Shown piece after piece: positions 20,581 through 31,054 of a stretch of 64,000 nucleotides of DNA. The DNA is taken from positions 50,756 to 114,755 of the forward strand of contig JACMLJ010000071.1 of NCBI GenBank assembly GCA_014379625.1, written 5' to 3'. Numbering within the stretch: the stretch's first letter is position 1; each line of letters begins with the position of its first letter. Source of the DNA: Ferruginibacter sp. Its GTDB lineage: Bacteria; Bacteroidota; Bacteroidia; Chitinophagales; Chitinophagaceae. Both the position numbers and the translations under genes were made by a program. The notes beneath the pieces are model-generated. The model did not search any database, was not told the origin of the DNA, and saw nothing but the letters and a program-made list of their open reading frames with translations.

Positions 20581-20618
20581 AAAAAAAAGTCCCGGAATCC
20601 AAAGATGGATTCCGGGAC
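20581..20618 (-). terminator. Rho-independent terminator of the xyl operon
   Basis: Perfect 12-bp stem gtcccggaatcc-aaagat-ggattccgggac; on the minus strand followed by T8. Confidence 0.9.
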
Positions 20619-20659
20619 GATTATTGAATACCCGCCATATGCAGGAAATGGGATTAATT

Positions 20660-22084
20660 TTATTTTCTCCAGAGTTTACTCATATCTTCTAAAGTTTTCC
20701 CTTTGGTTTCGGGTACCATCTTCCAAACAAAGATGGCTGACAAAACGCTCATTACCCCGTACAGGCAATACGTGAATGTCATGCTAACGGATTGTAATGC
20801 AGGAAAACTGGACGACACAATAAAGTTAGAAATCCATTGGGCTGCAACAGCGATGGCAATTGCTTTTCCACGAATGGTGTTGGGGAATATTTCAGCAATC
20901 AGCACCCAGCAAATCGGCCCCCACGACATCATAAAAGAAGCGGAGTAGATGACGATGAAAATTAAAGTACTTACGCCAATAATTTGCAGGTAAGCCAATA
21001 ATCCAATAGCAAACATACCGATAGCCATACCCACCGAACCAATAATCAACAAAGGTTTACGGCCGAATTTATCTACTGTAAAAATTGCCACCAATGTGAA
21101 TATAATATTGATAAAACCCATGATAACGGTTTGATACATGGCGGCATCATTACCAAATCCAAGCCCTTTAAAAATGGTAGGCGCATAATAAAGCACTACG
21201 TTGATACCCACCGCCTGCTGGAAAACCGACAAAAGAATCCCGATAATCAAAACCTTCCAACCGTAGGCAAGTACTTTTTCAATCTTTTCATGAGCAGAAT
21301 TTTTGATATCCTGCAAAATTTCTTTGGCCTTAAGGGAACCATTGATTTTTGAAAGCACAAGCAACGCTTTTTCCTGCTGACCCGCCAGCGCAAGAAAACG
21401 GGGAGTTTCAGGAACTAAAAACAATAAGAAACCAAACAAAGCGGCAGGTACGGCATTGGAGGCAAACATATAGCGCCATCCCGTAGCATCAATCCATTCG
21501 GTAGTTTCCCCTTTTGTGATAAAATAATTTACAAAATACACGATCAGCATACCGAAAATAATTGCAAACTGGTTCCAGGAAACTAATTTACCACGAATTT
21601 CGGCGGGGGCAATTTCGGCAATATACATGGGGCAGATAGCTGAAGCCAACCCAACACCGATACCACCAATAATGCGATAAATATTGAATGCAATGAGAAC
21701 AGGGACCGAGCCATCGCCTTTTGTAAAAAAGAAAACTTCCGGGTAAGCAGCTCCCAACGCCGAAACAAAAAACAAAACGGCGGCGATCAACAGCGAATTT
21801 TTACGACCAAAATTAGTGGCAAAAACACCCGAGATAGCGCTGCCGATAATACAACCGATCAAGGCACTCGAAACGGTGGCGCCGTGATAAAATGTAGCCA
21901 TACCACCAAATGTAGCTTCATCCAAATGGAAAACTGTTTTTAACGAATCCACTGCGCCCGAAATAACGGCTGTGTCGTATCCGAATAACAAGCCACCCAG
22001 CGTAGCTACCAAAGTAATGCCGAAAATATAAGATTTACTTCCACTATTTGTGTTTATCATACTATTGATTTTGGATGTAAGCAC
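20660..22084 (-). CDS. xylE: MFS sugar porter, xylose:H+ symporter-like
   Basis: GGLLFGYDTAVISGA, GRKPLLIIGS, PETKGKTLEDM; adjacent to xylA/xylB. Confidence 0.9.
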   Translation of the reverse strand: MLTSKINSMINTNSGSKSYIFGITLVATLGGLLFGYDTAVISGAVDSLKTVFHLDEATFGGMATFYHGATVSSALIGCIIGSAISGVFATNFGRKNSLLIAAVLFFVSALGAAYPEVFFFTKGDGSVPVLIAFNIYRIIGGIGVGLASAICPMYIAEIAPAEIRGKLVSWNQFAIIFGMLIVYFVNYFITKGETTEWIDATGWRYMFASNAVPAALFGFLLFLVPETPRFLALAGQQEKALLVLSKINGSLKAKEILQDIKNSAHEKIEKVLAYGWKVLIIGILLSVFQQAVGINVVLYYAPTIFKGLGFGNDAAMYQTVIMGFINIIFTLVAIFTVDKFGRKPLLIIGSVGMAIGMFAIGLLAYLQIIGVSTLIFIVIYSASFMMSWGPICWVLIAEIFPNTIRGKAIAIAVAAQWISNFIVSSSFPALQSVSMTFTYCLYGVMSVLSAIFVWKMVPETKGKTLEDMSKLWRK

Positions 22085-22162
22085 CAGGACTGTAAAAGAA
22101 ATTCTTCTACTGGTATTGGCGCCTGGTTGGTAATTGCCTGGTTATAAATAAACCCGCTATCC

Positions 22163-23491
22163 TTAAATAAACCGGTTAACAATATTCTCAAAATATTCCT
22201 GTTTACCGCTAATGGTTGCAGGTTCGCCACTTGCTATCGCGTAGGCATGAAGGTCTTCCAAAGACAATTTGCCTTCTTCAAATTCTTTGCCTTTACCAGT
22301 ATCAAAACTTGCATAGCGCTCGGTCCGTAATTTTTTATATTCACTTTTATTCAGGATATCATCCGCTACAATCAATGCCCTTGCAAATGTGTCCATTCCG
22401 CCAATATGAGCATGAAACAAATCAGCGGCATCGGTTGAGTTACGCCTGATCTTTGCATCAAAATTGATTCCTCCCCCGGCTAACCCGCCAGCTTCTAACA
22501 CTACCAGCATCGCTTCTGCCAGTTCGTTCACATTGTTTGGAAACTGGTCGGTATCCCATCCATTCTGGTAATCGCCCCTGTTGGCATCCATACTGCCCAA
22601 TACCCCAGCATCTGCTGCTACCTGCAATTCGTGCTGAAAGGTATGGCCCGCAAGTGTTGCATGGTTTACTTCAATGTTGAGTTTAAAATCGCCCAGCAAA
22701 TCATACTGGCGTAAAAACCCAATCACTGTTTCACTGTCATAATCGTATTGATGCTTGCTGGGTTCACAGGGTTTTGGTTCTATAAAAAAAGTTCCCGTAA
22801 AGCCATTCTTTCTTGCATAATCTTTTGCGGTATGTAAAAATTTAGCGAAGTGTTCTTTCTCCCTTTTCATATTGGTATTCAGCAAACTCATATACCCTTC
22901 ACGGCCACCCCAGAAAACATAATTCTCGCCTTTCAATTCAATGGTGGCATCTAGCGCCGCTTTTAACTGTGCACCCGCATGTGCCAGTACCTGGAAATCA
23001 GGATTAGTGGAGGCGCCATTCATATACCTTTTGCTGGAAAATAAATTAGCAGTGCCCCACAACAGCTTAACGCCGCTTGCGGCCTGTTTTTCTTTTAAAT
23101 AAGCGGTGATAGCCTGTAATCTTTTTTCGTTATCCTTTACATCGCTGGTGTATTCCACCAGGTCTACATCGTGAAAACAATAAAATGGCAGGCCCAGTTT
23201 GGTTATAAATTCAAAGGCGGCATCAGCCTTTTCCTTTGCCTTTGCTACCGGGTCGGTATTGGTACTCCATGCATGCAATTGGGTTGGCTCACCAAAGGGA
23301 TCAGCGCCATTGGCGCCAAATGAATGCCACCAGGCACAGGCAAACCTCAGGTATTCTTTCATGGGTTTACCAGCCACTACTTTGTTTTCATCATACCAGC
23401 GAAATGCCAATGGATTATCGCTTTCCAGGCCCTCGAATTTTATCTGTCCGATGCCCTTAAAAAATTCTTTGTTTCCGGTTATTACTGACAT
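22163..23491 (-). CDS. xylA: Xylose isomerase
   Basis: [48 protein letters not shown]. Confidence 0.96.
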   Translation of the reverse strand: MSVITGNKEFFKGIGQIKFEGLESDNPLAFRWYDENKVVAGKPMKEYLRFACAWWHSFGANGADPFGEPTQLHAWSTNTDPVAKAKEKADAAFEFITKLGLPFYCFHDVDLVEYTSDVKDNEKRLQAITAYLKEKQAASGVKLLWGTANLFSSKRYMNGASTNPDFQVLAHAGAQLKAALDATIELKGENYVFWGGREGYMSLLNTNMKREKEHFAKFLHTAKDYARKNGFTGTFFIEPKPCEPSKHQYDYDSETVIGFLRQYDLLGDFKLNIEVNHATLAGHTFQHELQVAADAGVLGSMDANRGDYQNGWDTDQFPNNVNELAEAMLVVLEAGGLAGGGINFDAKIRRNSTDAADLFHAHIGGMDTFARALIVADDILNKSEYKKLRTERYASFDTGKGKEFEEGKLSLEDLHAYAIASGEPATISGKQEYFENIVNRFI

Positions 23492-23632
23492 ATTTTTTAA
23501 TTTGCCCCTATCCGTTAGTGTTGGATAAGGAGGTTTACGATGTAGATTTGATTATTTATTATACCAACTTAAAATTTAACCTAACCTCATTTTAACTGTT
23601 GCTAAAAATTATACGCTGCGAAGACCTCCACA

Positions 23633-25108
23633 TCAGGAGCCGGGGGCCAGCAATGCCTTCCACTCGCCGTACAATTGATCATACAATACATTTTGCGTGG
23701 GCTCCACCAACGCCAGCGGGGTGGTATTCACAAAGGCTTCCTTTGCTGTTTTGTAATAACCCGCACCTATACCCGCACCTTTTGCAGCGCCTACGCTTCC
23801 GTCGCAATCATGTAACTCAACTGGGACATTCGTGGCATTCACAAAACTTTGGGTGAATACCTCACTTAAAAACATATTGGCCTTACCTGCACGGATAACC
23901 GAAGGGCGCATGCCATTCTCCCGCATGATGTCTAACCCGTACCTGAAGGCGAACGCGATACCTTCCTGCGCGGCCCTGAATAAATGGGCCGGGCCATGAA
24001 CATTAAAGTCGATATTATGGATATGGCTTTGCACTAATTTATTTTCAAGCATCCTTTCGGCGCCGTTACCAAATGGCAGCATTTGCAACCCGTTACTGCC
24101 CGGTTCAATAGCGGCTGCAGCTTCATCCATTTGCCGGTACGAATATTTATTTCCCGTAATATTTTTTATCCAACTGTTTAGTATACCGGTACCGTTAATA
24201 CAAAGCAGCACACCGATCCTTTTCTGTGCCTCCAAAAAATTCACATGCGCAAAACTGTTGATCCGTGAGCGCTGGTCGTACACTAACTGGTCGCTTACCC
24301 CGTAAATAACTCCTGAAGTGCCTGCAGTAGCGGCTACTTCGCCGGGCTCCAGCACATTTAATGACAGTGCATTATTGGGCTGGTCGCCGGCTTTATAACT
24401 AACCGGGATGCCTGTACGCAGTGATAAATGTTTAGCTATCGCAGCAGTGATGGTACCATGCGAAGTAAAAACATCTTTCACTTCGGGGATCAGCGAAGTA
24501 TCAAAAGCAAAATAATCAAATACGTCTTGGGAAAGTTGCTGCTCTTTAAAATCCCAGAATATACCTTCACTTAAAGCCGAGATGCTGGTGGTAACCTGGC
24601 CGGTCAGCTTCATGGCTATAAAATCGCCAGGCAACATTACCTTATCAATTAAAGCATAGCGTTCGGGTTCATTTTCTTTTACCCAGGCAAGCTTGGCCGC
24701 GGTAAAATTCCCGGGAGAGTTTAGCAGGTGTTGCAAAGATTTTTCATGCCCAATTGCATCGAAGGCCTTATTGCCAATTTCTACGGCCCGGCTATCGCAC
24801 CAGATGATGCTGTCACGCAATGATTGCTGGTCCTTATCTACGCATACCAATCCATGCATCTGGTAGGCGATGCCAATGGCGATGATATCTTTTGGATCGT
24901 ATTTTTTACCGGCGTGCGCTTTCAGAATGGCCTGTTGTACATTTTCCCACCACATTTCCGGACTTTGCTCGGCCCATCCTTTCTGAAGTGAAGTTATTCC
25001 CGTTTCTGAATCGGGATACTGTACTGTAGTGATACATTGTTGAGTTTGCGCATCCACGATGGCAACTTTTATGGAGGAGGTCCCTACATCAATACCTAGT
25101 AATAGCAT
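23633..25108 (-). CDS. xylB: Xylulokinase
   Basis: FGGY kinase: LGIDVGTSSIKVAIVD, GIAYQMHGLVCVD, TAGTSGVIYGV. Confidence 0.94.
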   Translation of the reverse strand: MLLLGIDVGTSSIKVAIVDAQTQQCITTVQYPDSETGITSLQKGWAEQSPEMWWENVQQAILKAHAGKKYDPKDIIAIGIAYQMHGLVCVDKDQQSLRDSIIWCDSRAVEIGNKAFDAIGHEKSLQHLLNSPGNFTAAKLAWVKENEPERYALIDKVMLPGDFIAMKLTGQVTTSISALSEGIFWDFKEQQLSQDVFDYFAFDTSLIPEVKDVFTSHGTITAAIAKHLSLRTGIPVSYKAGDQPNNALSLNVLEPGEVAATAGTSGVIYGVSDQLVYDQRSRINSFAHVNFLEAQKRIGVLLCINGTGILNSWIKNITGNKYSYRQMDEAAAAIEPGSNGLQMLPFGNGAERMLENKLVQSHIHNIDFNVHGPAHLFRAAQEGIAFAFRYGLDIMRENGMRPSVIRAGKANMFLSEVFTQSFVNATNVPVELHDCDGSVGAAKGAGIGAGYYKTAKEAFVNTTPLALVEPTQNVLYDQLYGEWKALLAPGS

Positions 25109-25210
25109 ATGGCAATTTTAAAGGCTTTCATAAAAACAATCGAACTTGAGGATGTAAAGTTTCAACTATTAAAATTTGTTTACAACTGCTATCTATAAAA
25201 TAAAGTATGC

Positions 25211-25257
25211 TATCTTATCATATTTGCATAATTTTATTGTTGATTAATGATAAGATA
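25211..25257. promoter_or_regulatory. Perfect 11-bp inverted repeat in the xylB/araC-type divergent intergenic region
   Basis: TATCTTATCAT (25211-25221) and ATGATAAGATA (25247-25257), 25-bp spacer. Confidence 0.65.
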
Positions 25258-25330
25258 ACAGCTAATCATCAGTCATGATGTATAAAGCCACAGGGAATTT
25301 GCTTTTTTCAAACACCTGATCAATATACTA

Positions 25331-26182
25331 ATGAAGACACTAATTCAAAAAATACACCTGGAAGAACACCAGTCATTTGCCTGCCGCAGTTACCGGACAC
25401 CCGATTTTGAAACCAACTGGCATAAACACGAAGAATTTGAACTGATTTTACTGGCGGAGGGATATGGCACCGCAATGATCGGCGATTATATTGGGGAGTA
25501 TAAGCCTGGCGATATTTATTTCCTCGCCGGAAATTTACCCCACTGGTTTAAAAAACAACATCACAAAATGACGGGTTGTTCGGTGGTACTTCATTTTAAA
25601 CAGAATATTTTTGGAAAGGAATTGCTGCAGCTACCTGAGCTGGAAAGCATCAACGACCTGCTAAAAAAAAATGACGGTATACAAATACAGCCGAAACTAA
25701 CAAAAGAAATATCGGCTATCATTTATGAAATGGAATCGTTGAAAGGATTTCAAAGGATAGGCTTGCTTTTACAATGTCTTCAAAAAATAAGTACCAGTCC
25801 GCATTATGTTACGGTAACGCAAAACTTTGAATCTACCAATGAAAATATTAACCCGGCAATTGAAAAGATTATCGACTTTTCATTTAAGCGATACCTAACA
25901 CCCATTACACTGCAACAGGTTGCTGATGTAGCAGCGATGAGTATCCCCACTTTCTGCCGTTTTTTTAAGAAGAATATAAAGAAGACTTATTTTGATTTTA
26001 TCCAGGACCTCAGGATCAGCCATGCCTGTAAACTGCTTACCAACAGCAATAAACCGGTGATGGAAATTTGTTACGAAAGCGGGTATAATAGCTGGGCGCA
26101 TTTCAGTAAACAGTTTAAGCAGGTAAAGAAAATGACACCCTCGGGGTTTAGGAAAGAGTTTGAGGGGAAAACCAATGTCTGA
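25331..26182 (+). CDS. AraC-family regulator with N-terminal cupin, likely xylose-responsive
   Basis: W.KHEEFELILLAEG; C-terminal AraC HTH (ITLQQVADVAAMSIPTFCRFFKKNIKKTYFDFIQDLRISHACKLL); divergent from xylB. Confidence 0.9.
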   Translation: MKTLIQKIHLEEHQSFACRSYRTPDFETNWHKHEEFELILLAEGYGTAMIGDYIGEYKPGDIYFLAGNLPHWFKKQHHKMTGCSVVLHFKQNIFGKELLQLPELESINDLLKKNDGIQIQPKLTKEISAIIYEMESLKGFQRIGLLLQCLQKISTSPHYVTVTQNFESTNENINPAIEKIIDFSFKRYLTPITLQQVADVAAMSIPTFCRFFKKNIKKTYFDFIQDLRISHACKLLTNSNKPVMEICYESGYNSWAHFSKQFKQVKKMTPSGFRKEFEGKTNV

Positions 26183-26328
26183 ACTATGATTTTTAGGATT
26201 TGATGATTGTAAGATTTGCTATTTGTAGATTGCTGATTTTAGGATTTATGGGTACATTCCAGGTGATGAAATTTTATTCATGAAATTATTAAAAAAACTT
26301 CAATCCCTTATCTTCCTTTCATTCAATC

Positions 26329-26360
26329 CGCTCATCTGCTCATCCTATCATCCTTTAATC
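26329..26360. repeat. Octad array NNNNMATC
   Basis: cgctcatc|tgctcatc|ctatcatc|ctttaatc; overlaps the last codon/stop of the dehydrogenase. Confidence 0.6.
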
Positions 26361-27315
26361 ATCTAAATCCTACTTCATTTTGCGGATGCCCCTTTAGTGC
26401 GGCTTTTACATTCTCTACAGTCGTTTGCATGATGCTGCTCCTTGCCTCAAAACTTATCCAGGCGTTATGTGGGGTTATGATGCAATTGGGCAAACCAATT
26501 AATGGATGCCCCGGCAGTGGGGGTTCTGCACTCAACACATCCAATGCCGCCCCGGCTAATTTACGTTTTTGCAAAGCGCCTGCAAGGTCCTTTTCAACAA
26601 TTAGCTGCCCCCTGGAAGTATTGATGAGAAAGCCTGTCGGTTTCATCAGTTCCAGCATTTCTTTATTGATGAAACCCCTGTTATCTTCCGTCAGCGGACA
26701 ATGAACCGAAATAAAATCAGCCTGCATAAACAACTCGTGAAGTTTAACCGGCGTCCAGTCCTTTAACCCCTTTTTGCCATGGAAATAGATCACTTTCATA
26801 CCAAATGCCATTGCTATCATCGCCACCTGCGTTCCAATTTTTCCAAGACCGATGATCCCGATTATTTTATTTTTCAGCTCTGTGAGCGGTTGCTTTGAAT
26901 AACACCAGTCGGGCGATCGGTACCATTCGCCGGCCTGCACTGAAGCTGCATTGGCACCTGCGTGATTGGATAATTCAAGCAACAAAGCGAAAGTGTGCTG
27001 GGCTACCGAATGCGTACCATAGGCGGGTACATTGCAAACGGTAATGCCCTTTTTTTTAGCGGCGGCAATATCAATCACATTATAACCAGTTGCGGTAACG
27101 GCAATAAGCTTTAGCTTACCTGCTGCTTCCATTACAGCGGAAGATACCGGTGTTTTGTTGGTGATAATCACTGTGGCATTCCTGCACCTTCCCAATACCT
27201 CATCAACCGGAGTGCGGTCATAATAGATCACTTCGCCCAGTTCATCCAATGCTTTCCAGCTCAGATCCCCGGGATTCAGCGTAAACCCATCTGTAATAAC
27301 TATCCGTAATTTCAT
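26359..27315 (-). CDS. D-2-hydroxyacid dehydrogenase (glycerate dehydrogenase-like)
   Basis: GIIGLGKIGTQVAMIAMAFGMKVI, INTSRGQLIVEKDLAGAL, HNAW. Confidence 0.9.
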   Translation of the reverse strand: MKLRIVITDGFTLNPGDLSWKALDELGEVIYYDRTPVDEVLGRCRNATVIITNKTPVSSAVMEAAGKLKLIAVTATGYNVIDIAAAKKKGITVCNVPAYGTHSVAQHTFALLLELSNHAGANAASVQAGEWYRSPDWCYSKQPLTELKNKIIGIIGLGKIGTQVAMIAMAFGMKVIYFHGKKGLKDWTPVKLHELFMQADFISVHCPLTEDNRGFINKEMLELMKPTGFLINTSRGQLIVEKDLAGALQKRKLAGAALDVLSAEPPLPGHPLIGLPNCIITPHNAWISFEARSSIMQTTVENVKAALKGHPQNEVGFR

Positions 27316-27340
27316 TTAAGTTAGCTATGTATCGCGTTAG

Positions 27341-28690
27341 TTACACATATTTTGTTATCCCGGGTATGGCAACGGGGTAGTAACCATCCGAGTTGGGTAA
27401 TATAGGGGGCAAAGCATTCCAGTCATAAATTTTAGGTTGCAGGTCGAGGCCAGAGTTAATCGCTTTGTCCCACTCTACCACCTGGCCGCTGTAACTAGCC
27501 ATGCGGCCCAGTATTGAACTCATCGTACTACGGGCGCCATTCTCCGCATCAGCGAATTTGTATTCACTTTTTGCGATAGCTGCAAACAATTCATCGTGTT
27601 CGGTTTGATAAGGTTCATTTTCTGCCGACCGGTCAAACTGGTACAAGACTTTACCTTTCAGATCCGTAATGCGGCCTGCACCCGCCTGAATTTTCCCTTT
27701 TGTACCAATCATCAGTTCATCCACCTTGCTCATGGTACCCGGGATATGCCGGCACTGGCTGTTAAGGATGCTGCCATCTGCATAGGTAAACTCCACGAAA
27801 TGATGATCAAATATTTCACCATGATCTTTTCCTTTGCGCACCTGCCTGCCCCCCATCCCCTGGGCTTTTACAGGGTAGCTGCCTTTGAACCAGTTGATGA
27901 CATCAATATTATGTACATGTTGTTCGGTAATATGGTCGCCGCATAACCAGTTAAAATAATACCAGTTTCGCATCTGGTATTCCATTTCCGACTGGGCATT
28001 TTTTCGGGGCCTTACCCATACCCCGTCATTGTTCCACCAAGCCTGCGAAGAAGTGATTTCCCCGATCATATCCTTTCGGCTGAACAATTCACGATAAGAA
28101 TGCTGGTAGCGCCTTTGAAGGCCAACCACCACATTCAATTTTTTTTGTTTGGCCAGTTCAGCCGATGCAAGCACTTTTTGTATCCCCACAGGATCAGTGG
28201 CTACCGGCTTTTCCATAAACACATGTTTACCCTGCTTAATAGCTTCTTCAAAATGTAGTGGCCTGAACCCGGGAGGAGTTGCCAGCAGCACCACATCCGC
28301 CAGCGCTATCGCTTTCAGATAACCATCAAAGCCGGTAAATTTCCTTTCTTCCGGAACATCTATTTTAGCTTTTAAATTTCCTTCTCTGCCGGATGACTCC
28401 GCAATGTCATCGCTGTTTAATGCCTTGTAGCACTTATCTAAATTGTCCCTGAAAGCGTCGGCCATGGCTACCAGCTTTACATTTTGTTTACTCACCAATG
28501 CCTGCATAGCCGCGCCGGTACCACGCCCGCCGCAACCAACCAGGGCTATTTTGATGGTATTGTCAGCACCGGAAAAGTAATTGGCTTGTGATAAAAGCGG
28601 AGCGGCAACCATTCCGCCTGCAAGGAGTGTACCCTGCCTTAAAAATTTTCTACGGGAATGATTGGTAAGTTTGGAAGCATCGTTGTTCAT
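27341..28690 (-). CDS. Gfo/Idh/MocA-family oxidoreductase, Tat-exported
   Basis: SRRKFLRQGTLLAGG Tat signal; GCGGRGTGA; EKPVATDP; start chosen at MNNDASK. Confidence 0.9.
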   Translation of the reverse strand: MNNDASKLTNHSRRKFLRQGTLLAGGMVAAPLLSQANYFSGADNTIKIALVGCGGRGTGAAMQALVSKQNVKLVAMADAFRDNLDKCYKALNSDDIAESSGREGNLKAKIDVPEERKFTGFDGYLKAIALADVVLLATPPGFRPLHFEEAIKQGKHVFMEKPVATDPVGIQKVLASAELAKQKKLNVVVGLQRRYQHSYRELFSRKDMIGEITSSQAWWNNDGVWVRPRKNAQSEMEYQMRNWYYFNWLCGDHITEQHVHNIDVINWFKGSYPVKAQGMGGRQVRKGKDHGEIFDHHFVEFTYADGSILNSQCRHIPGTMSKVDELMIGTKGKIQAGAGRITDLKGKVLYQFDRSAENEPYQTEHDELFAAIAKSEYKFADAENGARSTMSSILGRMASYSGQVVEWDKAINSGLDLQPKIYDWNALPPILPNSDGYYPVAIPGITKYV

Positions 28691-28735
28691 TGGAGATAAT
28701 ATTTGTTTGTTTAAAAATGGAATGTGTTTGTTGAC

Positions 28736-28774
28736 CTCACCCCCAACCCACCCTCGGCCCTTCGACAAGCTCAG
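28736..28774. repeat. REP-like dispersed element
   Basis: ctcacccccaacccaccctcggcccttcgacaagctcag; the cccttcgacaagctcag word is recognised as dispersed in many bacterial genomes. Confidence 0.6.
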
Positions 28775-28982
28775 TATTTCCGGGAGTTTTACCCTGCGAA
28801 TGGATACCTTTTTTTTTAATATGAATTATTATATCCACTAAAGTGAAAGTTGCTTTATGCTGATATTTTTTTTGTTCGTACTATTTAATTTAGTTCTTCA
28901 ATGAACGAATTATAATTGAAAAGATACTGTTCCAAAATATAGCCCTGGCATCCTCAAACCAGGCACCAGCATTTAAAAGTTA

Positions 28983-30047
28983 TCAATTTCCGAGATACCG
29001 TTTAAAAAATTCGTTTGCTTCTTCGATGGCGGGTTGTTGCAACGGGCAAACAATACGAAATCCCACCGAGGGTGCATCCGTGAGCCACCATTTACTTTTG
29101 GGTACCTGCGGGTCACGCCGGTTCCAGGCCGGATCTGATTTATAGCGGTCAGCGCTTCGCAATTGCCCGGCTTCATCCGGGTAACCACCACCCCGCAACA
29201 CTTTCGGATATCTTGATTTATTTGGCGGTACAAAAGGATCCTTCGTATTATCGGGTATATTTTCCAGCCGTTTTTCTTCATAATGATCAAGTGTCCATTC
29301 TGCCACATTCCCGAGCATATCAAACAGTCCCCATGCATTGGGTAATTTTAATCCTGTTTTCTGAAATTTATTTTCGCTGTTCTTTTTATACCAGGCATAA
29401 TTATCTAGTTGTTTTTCGTCGTCACCAAAATAAAAACGGGTGGTACTTCCCGCACGACAGGCATATTCCCATTCGGCTTCTGTAGGCAGGCGGTAAAAAA
29501 CACCGGTTTTATGGAACAACCACCTGCAATACATCAGCGCTGCATATTGTGACAGGCTGTTTACAGGGTAACCACCTTCTTTACCCATTCCCAGGCTAAA
29601 ATCGATATACTGGGGACTGGGCCTGGTAACCGCATCTATCGTTGAATTGTCACTCACGGTTTCATCCTTGTAAAAAATATCAAATTCATCCCTGGTTACT
29701 TCAAAGGCGCCCATCCAAAATGCGGCGATGTTCACCCTGCGCTGCGGCCCTTCATCCGTTTCCCTGTATTTTTCATTTTCGCTGCTCCCCATTAAAAAAC
29801 TGCCCTCGCTGATGGGAACCATTTTGCATTGAACCTTTGAACCGGGAACATAAAATTTGTAGGCTGAAAATATTTTGACGGAGTCTTGCGCCTTTAAACA
29901 TCCGCAACTTATAAAACCCAATAATATCAGCAATACTTTCGTCAAAATTTTAATGCAAATTTTAGATAGGAAGGTAAGAAATAATCTGAAACAATAATTA
30001 TTAAAGGCTGTCAACCTTTGCCCATGTTGTTGTCCTATCGCTTCCAA
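28983..30047 (-). CDS. Formylglycine-generating-enzyme (SUMF1)-family protein
   Basis: GSFLMGSSENEKYRETDEGPQRRV, RLPTEAEWEYACRAG, GNVAEWTLDHY; true start uncertain. Confidence 0.88.
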   Translation of the reverse strand: MEAIGQQHGQRLTAFNNYCFRLFLTFLSKICIKILTKVLLILLGFISCGCLKAQDSVKIFSAYKFYVPGSKVQCKMVPISEGSFLMGSSENEKYRETDEGPQRRVNIAAFWMGAFEVTRDEFDIFYKDETVSDNSTIDAVTRPSPQYIDFSLGMGKEGGYPVNSLSQYAALMYCRWLFHKTGVFYRLPTEAEWEYACRAGSTTRFYFGDDEKQLDNYAWYKKNSENKFQKTGLKLPNAWGLFDMLGNVAEWTLDHYEEKRLENIPDNTKDPFVPPNKSRYPKVLRGGGYPDEAGQLRSADRYKSDPAWNRRDPQVPKSKWWLTDAPSVGFRIVCPLQQPAIEEANEFFKRYLGN

Positions 30048-31042
30048 TAATGTGCAAAACCTTTGGTGGCATGATAAATAAGTTTACCCTTTTTTATTTC
30101 CGTGATCAGTACCTGGGCACCCATTTGCATAGCAAGGCGTTTTGCCCTTTTGATGGTTATTATACTGCAAGCTGTTGCCAGCCAATCGGCCGTTGCACCA
30201 TCAGCGGCTATTACCGTTACATTTCGTTGTGCCGTAACACCATAACCCGTTCCCGGATCAATGATATGTGAATACCTTTTACCTGCATGTTCCATAAACT
30301 GGTAAGCATCACCGGATGTGGTGACCGCTTTATTTTGCATCAGCAGGTTTTGCGCCAATAATTCATCCGTTTTCCCGGGTACATTTACACCAATCGCCCA
30401 ACCAGGTGAACCTGGTGGCGCCCCACTTACAACAATATCGCCACTGGCATTTACCAATGCATGCTTCACCTGCTGTGTATTTAAAAAATCAATTATTTTC
30501 TGAGCAATATAGCCCTGCGCTATACCCCCCAGGTCGAGTTGCATACCGGGGCTTAACATCCTTACTTTTTTTTGCACCGTATCAATGGTCATTTTATCAA
30601 ACCCAATTAAACTTCGGATAGATGCAACTGTTTCTTTTGATGGCCACTGCTTTGTTTTTCTTATTTTGCGCCATAATTTTACCAGCGGACCAATCGTAAT
30701 ATCAAAGGCGCCCTCACTTTTAATAAAAGCGTTTTGGGATAAAACCAATATATCCAGCAATGTAGGAGAAACGGGCACGGCTGGGGCATTTAGTACTGCG
30801 GAGGCACTCAATTTTTCAAGCTCACTACTATCTATATAATCGCTGAAAATAAAAATGAAAGAATCTGCAAGGTTAAAACAGCGCTTCGCAAGACTGGTAG
30901 CATGCAGGGTATCATCCGAATAGAATACAATCGTAAACGGGGCGCCCATTTTTGGTTCGGTAAATGAAAATCGTTTTTGTTGCGCAGGTACGGTAATGGC
31001 GATGCATAAAATAAAGACGGTTAAAAATATACGGGCGAACAA
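30035..31042 (-). CDS. apbE: FAD:protein FMN transferase
   Basis: ApbE family: MQLDLGGIAQGYIAQKI, NASGDIVVSG, HIIDPGTGYG. Confidence 0.92.
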   Translation of the reverse strand: MFARIFLTVFILCIAITVPAQQKRFSFTEPKMGAPFTIVFYSDDTLHATSLAKRCFNLADSFIFIFSDYIDSSELEKLSASAVLNAPAVPVSPTLLDILVLSQNAFIKSEGAFDITIGPLVKLWRKIRKTKQWPSKETVASIRSLIGFDKMTIDTVQKKVRMLSPGMQLDLGGIAQGYIAQKIIDFLNTQQVKHALVNASGDIVVSGAPPGSPGWAIGVNVPGKTDELLAQNLLMQNKAVTTSGDAYQFMEHAGKRYSHIIDPGTGYGVTAQRNVTVIAADGATADWLATACSIITIKRAKRLAMQMGAQVLITEIKKGKLIYHATKGFAHYWKR

Positions 31043-31054
31043 TATTTTATTTTT

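Noticed and set aside
23505-23530. Imperfect dyad cctatccgttagtgttggataagg upstream of xylA as an operator
   Set aside because: Only 5-6 bp arms and dissimilar to the 25211 inverted repeat; not enough to call.
28983-31042. ApbE plus FGE-like pair as a novel protein-maturation system
   Set aside because: The 13-nt overlap suggests co-transcription, but both families are common and no target substrate gene is adjacent.
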